Below, one piece after another: positions 8,319-17,300 of a stretch of DNA of 39,041 nt; the stretch's first letter is position 1, and each line of letters begins with the position of its first letter. This stretch comes from Fibrobacter succinogenes (GTDB lineage: Bacteria > Fibrobacterota > Fibrobacteria > Fibrobacterales > Fibrobacteraceae), in assembly GCA_902795385.1 (NCBI GenBank), contig CADBLC010000001.1, positions 1 through 39,041 on the forward strand, in the 5' to 3' direction. A program made the translations under genes and the position numbers. The notes under the pieces are model-generated. The model made no database searches, had not been told where the DNA came from, and saw nothing but the letters and a program-made list of their open reading frames with translations.

Positions 8319-11300
8319 TTAACCTACAAAAGCGGAAGCCACAAACTGGCAAGCTTTTGCGGCGTGCAAATATACATAGATAAAGTCATCTTCGCTCGCC
8401 ACGTCCGAGATATTGACCTGATAAGCCAAATCAGTATCCTCTTCGACACTCCTGCGCTTCTTGCTAGAGTCGTCCCAGCTCCACGTAAGTGCCGGCAGAG
8501 AGTTGCCGTCTTCGCTATTCACCATCAGGCTCACCGTCGATGCAGAAGCAATGTTCGAGGCGCCGATCTTGATGCGGACAGTCTCACCTGCTCCCACAGC
8601 AACGAAGCCAGGCATGCCGTCGACCAATTCCACTTCGGTGCTGGATTCAGCCGCATCAGACGACGCAGCTGCAAGAGCCGCAGGGGCTGCCGCCGGAGCC
8701 GGGGCAGGAGTGGTTGCTGAACTTGAGGCTTCCCTCCATAAATCAATTTGAACAACTCCATTTTCTGGTGAATACGTATCTATACCACTTTCAATTGCCT
8801 CATAACTTCTGACATCACCCACTCTTGTAAAGGGGAGACCATTCTGATAAATTATCCTGGATCTACTTCCACCAATCGCAGTATTACACGCCTTTGAAGT
8901 ATACTCAATAGCAGCAACGCCATCAGGAGAAGCCGCAAAATGCAAAAAACCAGTCACTTCAACAGGTAATCCTGTTTCTCCACTATAAATAACAAACTGA
9001 TTTCCTGAAACTTTTACATAATACCCTGTTGTGCTTGGTGTTTCAGACAAATCGTATCGATCTTCACCAACAACCAGCTGCAAACAATTTGTAGAATAAT
9101 TTATTCCATATTCAATACTACCATGAGCATACGCTAATTGGAATGTAGAGGAATTCAAAATGAAGCAGTTATCTAGCCCATAGTATGCCGGATTTTGCGA
9201 GTAATGCTTCAACATATTTACATAGTCTAAACGCCCTGTTATAGGAACCAATTCGTCAGTTGATGCACTATAAATATAAATCTTATTTTTCTCAGCCTTA
9301 TACCAGTAATCGCTACCAGAAGTTTTTGATGTAGAGATATAGCTCACGTCACCGGCTTCGTTTGTAAATCTTAGTGACGCCAAAGACAACTTTGTCAAAT
9401 CAATTTCCGGTCGATCACATAGAATAACACCGCTATTAACCACATCAAAGCCTAATTTGTCACACATAGGGCTATTAAACGCCATTATATCCCCGCTAGA
9501 TTCATCCGACAATAAAATTGGGATGTTCATCATAAAATCAACTTTATCAGCAGGCGATGAGGTTTCAATATCTTGCAACAAGAAAGCAACATCATTGTCA
9601 TCTACATAATTATCCCCTACGTAGACAATCTTTATCTTTTGTATAGAGTTATAATTATTCGAATCAAATTCTTTTACAATCGACGAGCAATAATTTCCCT
9701 TCTCATCAACCAAAAGTATTCCCGAATTTTTATTTCTTTCTTCAAGATCCGAAGTCAGCGGAACAGAAATTTTCACAGAAACTTTACCTTGCGGTTTCTG
9801 AGACAGTTTTATTCCATATTCAAACGTTTCACCTTCACTCATTATCGGAATATTATCAAGGCCGTCTGTTATCAACTCTATGGTTTTCGCCCTATTTTTT
9901 CTCAATTTCTCTATTTGCGTTCGATATTGACTTTCTGTTAAATCCGAGCCAACATAAAGAACATTTTCTCCAGCCTCTAGATCAACGAACATTTTGTTAT
10001 AAAATAATTTTTCACTCCCCATTACATAATAATGGTTCGTTCCCTCTCCACCAAAGAAATGGAATTCATCAATACCTATCGTTTGGAGTTCGCAACAAGA
10101 GGACAATATTGAATCGCATGAATAAACAACATCCTCCAAAGTTGTTGCATAATAATTTAAGGTTGCCATTCGGCATATATACTCACATTTGACATCTCTA
10201 GCATATTCATTTCCTTTTCCCGTAAGGGAGATTAGCCCCTTATTTACAATAAAGTCACCATTTTCATCAACGAAATTTCTAATATTATACGTAACTCCTT
10301 CAAGTCCACCATGCAACGACAATGCAGAATTTGAATGGAGTATTTCAAATACATCCGTACCGGCACCACCTTCTACAAATAACGCATGGGTATTGCCCGA
10401 ATCCAACAAACCTTCGGATGTTTTAATTACGGAATCATTGAAAGAATCAAGCGCATTGACTTTCGGCAATCCATTTTTATACAATCGTCCAATGTTAATT
10501 TCATCATTGCCACCGCCAGCATCAATTGACATGGACGAAAGTGTACTGCTCACCGTAACAACATCATTACCTAATCCGGTTTCCACAGAAATGTTTTCTA
10601 CACCCCTATTTTCTCCGGCGTACCAATAGTTGACTCGTTCCACAGTACCCTTGCCATTATCTTCCGGCATCATACCAATCATGCCCAATCCCTTGTCAGA
10701 TGAGCGAATCAATATATTATCGCCATCTAATGTACCCAAGGCTTTCATGGAATCATTCTTATCGTTACCGGAATCCATAACATTTGTAAAGACGTCTTTA
10801 GAGCCGCCAACAAATTGAACCCTATATGTGTCATTTCCGCTTTGGCCATCAACAAAATCGGAATCATTACCGGCAATAATAGTATCATCGCCACCACCCG
10901 TTTTTGATTTAGCTTCATTGGAAATACCGAATGTTTGGCCTATAGAAACAATGACATCACCAAGAGCTTCCTTCGCACCATCAATAACGCCATTCTTATT
11001 AAACCACTGGCCATCCTTTACAGTTTCTTTTTCATAGTCAGTCCAACCGTCATCACCAAAGATGAAGTCATTGCCGATCCCGCCGTCAAGCGTATCATTT
11101 CCGCGGCCACCGTAAACAATGTCCATGCCGCTACCGCCGTCTATCTTGTCGGAGCCAGCATCGCCATCGATAAAGTCATTTCCGGCGCCACCGGTGATAA
11201 TATCATCACCACCAGTTAATTTCGCTTGGACTTTATCTGTCGCATTCCTACCATCGTCCCCAAAAATGACATCGGCACCATTGCCACCGTCAATTACGTC

Positions 11301-14300
11301 GGAGCCTTTGTTAGAAGGAACCTCACCATATTTATTATCATCTAATTCTTCCCAAGAATTAACACCATCAAGCACATTCCCTATCGAGGACAAAATGGAA
11401 GCATTATTGCTCACAAATTTCTTGGCGAAATCAAACACTCCTATCGTATCCGCCTTGAATTTACCACCATCAGCCGCAGTAAAGAACGGACTGATGTATT
11501 TATCATTGGCATCCACCATGCCCTTCAAATCGTGCGGAACAAGGGTATACGGCAACTGGGCGCCATTAGCATTGTCGCTACGGGCAATTACCATATTCGA
11601 CTTGAACGGCATATCACCAAAAATGACATCCGTGCCATCCCCACCATGAATGGCGTCGTCACCGGAACCACCGTAGATAACATCGTTACCTTGGCCACCA
11701 TCGATTGCATCATCGCCGCCATTTGCGTGAATGAAATCGTTGCCAGCGCCACCATAAATATGGTCAATAGCACCTCCGCCATATACTAGGTCATCACCGC
11801 CATCATCAAAGGAATCATGATGGTCCGCGACATCGAACCCACGAGAATCTCTCGACAAACGGCCATAATCGCCAAAAATGGTACTTTCTCCAGAGCCGCC
11901 AACAATAAAGTCGTTCCCGGCACCACCGAAGATGTAATTCTTCGGTTGAGGCTTTTTCTCATCCTTTATACTTGCGCCCAGTATGACGTCCGTCCCTCCG
12001 GAAGCATTATCCGACGGATACGCAATAGCATACTGCAAGGTTTTCTTCTTTTTACCCTTGGAGTCCGGCGTAAATTTCACATCGCCTTCGTCGCCAAACA
12101 GGTAATTCGTCCCAGAAGAAGCGCCCTTGATAACATCCGTTCCCGATGAGCCAACTACCACAGCGACGTACCCTTCAGCAAGATTCAAACCGCTCAAGTC
12201 AATCGAATCATCGCCATTACCGCCGTAAACAAATATATTGAATTCCGCTTTTACCTTGGAAGAAATCTTTATTTTGTCATTTTCCTCACCGGCATAAATA
12301 CACAGATTCTCTTCATTTACTTTATATTCCCTGTGATTTTTATTTTTACTGTTGTTAAAGATGATATCAGCTTTGTTAGAACCCGTAACAATCACCTCAA
12401 TATCATCTGCGCCATCTTCAGAAAGTTCGGCAACACTGTTCTCCTTGGCAAACTCACCGACATTCACGACAAGGCTATCGCCACTCCGCGTAGCCAAGTT
12501 GTCATGCTCACTTGCCGTTTTAAAGAGGTCAAAAGCGCCACTGCTCCATAACGTCCATTCCTTGCGGTAGAAGAACACATCAAGATAAGCAAAAGCACGT
12601 GCGCTAATAGAGGCAGACACATCGAAGGTGTCTAGCGGATTTAACGACAGCATTTCCGCCATTTCGGTCAAACGGACCTTGCCATCGTCGTTCGGGTCCT
12701 TAAGATCCAAATTCACGTTCAAATTCAAGCCGACATTCACGCCAAATCGGCCTCCGAGGCTGGCACCAGCCACAACACCGGAATGGAAAACCACTTCGGT
12801 AACGTCGTCACCAGAAAGCGGATCCCAGTCAGCCACATAGAAGCCATCAATCAAGGCTGCAACATTCTTGAAGTTCGACTGAGCCCAGCGTTCTATACCA
12901 TAGGTATCGTAACCAAAGCACAAATCAATATCTACGCCAAAGCTGAATCCGACATCGGCGCAGAGAGGGCCGATAATCGGGAAACTCTTACTCCAATCAA
13001 AACTAAATTTGAGCGGTTTCATGTCGAACACAACCAAATCGGCATGTCCACCCACCAAAATCTTCATTATTTCGGTTTCAGGATTATCTATTATCGGGAA
13101 TATCCAATTACCCCCGAATTCGGGTTTCTGAATTTCTGTTTTAGAAGAATCCGCACCAGGAGAAGGCAACATCCATTTTTCAGCGGCACTCTTTACATCC
13201 TCAATCTTATCCGAAATAGCTTCCTTAGCGTAATCTACGTAGGAATCCACATTACCAGCAATTGAAGATACCGTATCGACAGCGCTCTTCAAATCCACAA
13301 AAGATTTCTTTAAATTCAATTTACTCAATTTTTCGGATACAAATTTTTCTGCATCAGAAATCTTTCCGTCAATGAAATCCTGCCCCGCCTTTTTCAAATC
13401 CTCGTCCATATTGAGATTGTCAATATTCTTGATATCCCATGAACCTATATAGATCCCCTTGTTCGTATATTCTTTCAATTTCCCGACCATATTATCAATC
13501 TCAATAATATCGTCAAGGAAACCAAAATTCATTTTCTTCTTGTTGCCGAACTTTTTCACCAAATCGAGAACGGTTATGCGCACCTTACCCGCAGGGAGTT
13601 TATTGAGCACAGGAATCTCGGTCTGGAGGAATTTTATCAAAGGTCGCACAGGGTCAATAACCTTATTTACCTTCTGAATTACGCTGCCAATCGTATTTTT
13701 TACAAAAGAACCACAATCAAAAACGATATCATTGAGCGCAACGGCTTTCAAGTCGCCCATTCCCTTGCCAAAATCCGACGCCCAGCCAACGCTAAGACTC
13801 GTATCAATATGGGGTGCCGATTTAGAATATCCACCTATGCCAAGCGTCATCGGGACATCTAAATTAATTTCCCCTCGCAAGTTTGCCTGAGTAGAAATGC
13901 CAGACAACAGCTCATTCATTCGAATCGTCGTCTTGGCTTTTTTATCATTTTCCCAGTCGTTTAAAGCAACTTTATCACTCTTATCCCCGTCATTCAGGTC
14001 GATTCCCAATATAATCGGCTTGACTTGTCCTGCATCAACTTTAGCCGACATCGCAAGGAATCCAAGCGAGCCTTCAATCGATGCACTCGGCTTTACCGTA
14101 AGCATTATCTTCAGGTCGTCACCAATATGCGCCGTGCCCACAGATTCGCCCTTAACCTTTTGTTCTACATCGCTATAATCTGTTTCAGGATTATTCTTTT
14201 TATCATATCCATTCGACAAAAGGATAAAGGCTCCTTCCTTCTTTGATATACCGAAGCCTATATCCAGCATCATTTTCAATTCCAGTGCTACACCGCCGTC

Positions 14301-17300
14301 TGCGCGAAGACCGAGGCCTGGGAAACCGAGGTCAAAATCGGCATTCTTGTCCAAGGTGTAATTGACGCTAAGACGCAAGTGCCAGTACGCCTCGTCTTCC
14401 GATTCATAGAACTGAATCCCATGATAATACCGATTGAATTCTTTTTGCGCCCACCACGCAGAATTTCCATCACCGCACATTTCAAGGGAGTCTGTTCCGG
14501 TCGCGATATAGTCACACAATATGGTATACAATTTTTCTGTTACGGCATAGGCATTCATGCCATCCGTCTTCTTGTACACATATTTGCGGAGAGGTTCAAT
14601 AAAGTCCGTATTAAGGAAAGAGAGAGAATCACCGATATTTACAATAGAGTCCCCGACAAGAGGAATATGGCGAATATTGCCCTTTACAAGGGCGCTATTC
14701 AAGCTACTCTGCAAGCGACGGACGGTATTGCTCAACCCATCTACAGAGTTCCTAAGCTTATCGAACAGGTTGGTCTGTTTCAATTCAAGATTTCTAACAT
14801 TAGAAAGATCCAATGTCAGCAGGCCTTCCTGGATACCACCATACGCATAGACCTGCCCTGCAGCATCCTTGCAAAGCACCTTTGTTTGCGGCGTAGAGTT
14901 TATACTCGAATTACAATTGAGTGAAATAAGCCCCGCATCTGCGCCATATTTGTAGACATAAAGAGTGCCATTCAAATCCAAATCAAGGTTTTTGCCATTT
15001 ATTTTGGCTTTCAAGGAAATTGAACTATCCTTGCCAGACTGTGATTCAACTTGAAATTCAGCTTGTTTCAGTACATCCTTTCCATCAACTTTTTCAACAG
15101 CATTGACTTCCATGTCTGCACTAATATGCGAAGCTTTGACACTAATGTTCCCCCCAATTATAGGATCAAGTACTTTAAAGCTAATCGCTCCTTCGGCAGC
15201 ATAAATATTTACTTGGCCCGTAAAGGAAATCGTCGCATCAATGTATGCCCTGAGCAGGCTATTCAAACGGAAGTCTTCACGACCGAGATTCAACGAATCC
15301 AATTCAAGAAGGTTGTTTGAAATTTTCTTATTCCACGTAAACGTCAAACGTAGAACTGTCTCCTTAACGTTTCTCTCTACTCCATTCTCCTTAACTACCC
15401 GCACCCTATAGTCGTATTTGGCCGTCACACCCATGCCAATTTCTTTCTCGATGTAATCAATAATTTCCTGTACATTAGAGCCAGACTTTATCCGTTGGAA
15501 ATAATTATCAAGTTCCTCGAACTTATTCCGAAGCCCCATTATTTCCAGAATGCTCTTGCCAAGAATCGGCAACTGAATTTTATCAAGATTCGATTGTGCT
15601 TTCGCGCCAAAGAAATAAGAGTCCCATTTTGCGCACATTTTACTGCTAAAATCATCGTACAAATGCGCCATCGAATAGTTCTTATGATGGAAACCACATT
15701 CGGCAGTATTCAACGATTCCTTTTTCACAAGTTCTTCGTTCGGCATCCACTCCATACGACCTGCACGAATAACTGCTTTAGCCGAAAAAGCGACATCAAT
15801 ATCTTTCATGGTCGGGTCCACTTTAACTTCAAACTTTGGTGTTCCAAACCCAGCCAAAAAACCATAATTATAAGTCGGTTCTTTTATTCCCTTGAGACGA
15901 GTTTTTGTTTTATCCGCACCAATTGTTGTGACACAATTGAGCCCAGTTATATTTCCTTTAATTCTTTCGCCAAACACACCATAACGCGCCGCAATATTGA
16001 TATTTCCATTAACAATTACATTGGCGATTGTCAAATTAAAATTCTGGAACAACGGAACCATCGCATCATCTTCAATAGCGTCATCAATCAAGTTCGCGTC
16101 AACAAAGAACTCATCTCTCTCTTTTTCAGGATCACTGCCGTATTCGCCACACAACCCAAGCATCGACGCTATCGTGAACCCATTAATATCGCTAATTTTC
16201 TGGATACGGTATTTGATTTCATATTCTTTTTTCGCAACAATCTTCAAACCATCAACGGCAAAATATTCTACTGCATCCTTGTCGCCCTGTTTTTCGCCTA
16301 TCGCCTTATTCAATTTAAGGACAATTTCTTGAAGAATCTCATCAACCGTACAATCTTTGACTGCAGCATTCTTTTTCTGGCAAGCGTCAACAATCGAAGA
16401 TAAATCCAATTCATATTTTTCTTGATGTTCCTTAGATTCTTCATGAACATTCACGCACACTTCTATAGCGGACGTTTTCAAGACATCCTTGTATTCAATC
16501 GATTCACTTGGAGTCGAAACCTTAAATAAACCAGACGCATCAACCTTTTCAACAACTGGATAGAAGCCTAAAAGTTCCGCATCAGCAATATTTCCAAAGT
16601 AGATTGTAAAATTTTCAACCGAACGGAAACACAATCTTCCGTCTTTAACAGAAACCTCTACGTCGGGAACATCAAAACCTTCTTCATGCGATTCCTTAAT
16701 ACGTGCATTCATGTATTTTGCAAGAGCATGCAAGGACTTCATCTCCACCATTTCGGCACTGTCAAAATTAACATTCAACCGATCGTCATCATCAAAAAGA
16801 ATATCAACATAAACCTTCGGGCTTTCATCAGCATCGATATTCTGGAAATAGGTAATATCAACCTTATCGGAATAGATTTCCTTATACTTTAAGATTTCGT
16901 ATACTGTTTTTTCACCTTCCTTATTCTGCGAAAAACTATAGAAGCCAAGCCAATTCAGAACGGATTCATCAGTACAGCCGACAACAAATTCCTTTGACGA
17001 TTTAAAGCTAATTTTGTCATTATGCGAAATTACATAAAGACCAACATTGTCAGCACTCCATTCAAAGCCCTCATTGAGCGCATCTTGAAGGATTTTTGCG
17101 GCATCGGACGCCCATTTTTTTGATTCAAAATCGCTTTTCTCTAACTTAATAGTCTTTTTCTTTCCATCCACTTCAAAAATCAATTCAAAAGACGAAGGAA
17201 CTTCTGCCCACAAATCCTTTTCACCAACTTTAGTGCCAAACTTCGCAGAGGCAATTTTTTCATCCATCTGGACTTTTTTCGTCTCATCATGAGAAGTTGC

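Noticed and set aside
6866-8383. Long open frame of 505 codons on the + strand
   Set aside because: It is antisense to the PqqD-M50-HlyD gene. Its His/Arg-rich, low-complexity translation is typical of shadow frames.
10825-12230. Regularly recurring short DNA motifs that might suggest a CRISPR array or minisatellite
   Set aside because: The recurrence comes from the GGxGxD codons of RTX repeats inside an open frame. Repeat copies vary and there are no constant repeats with unique spacers.
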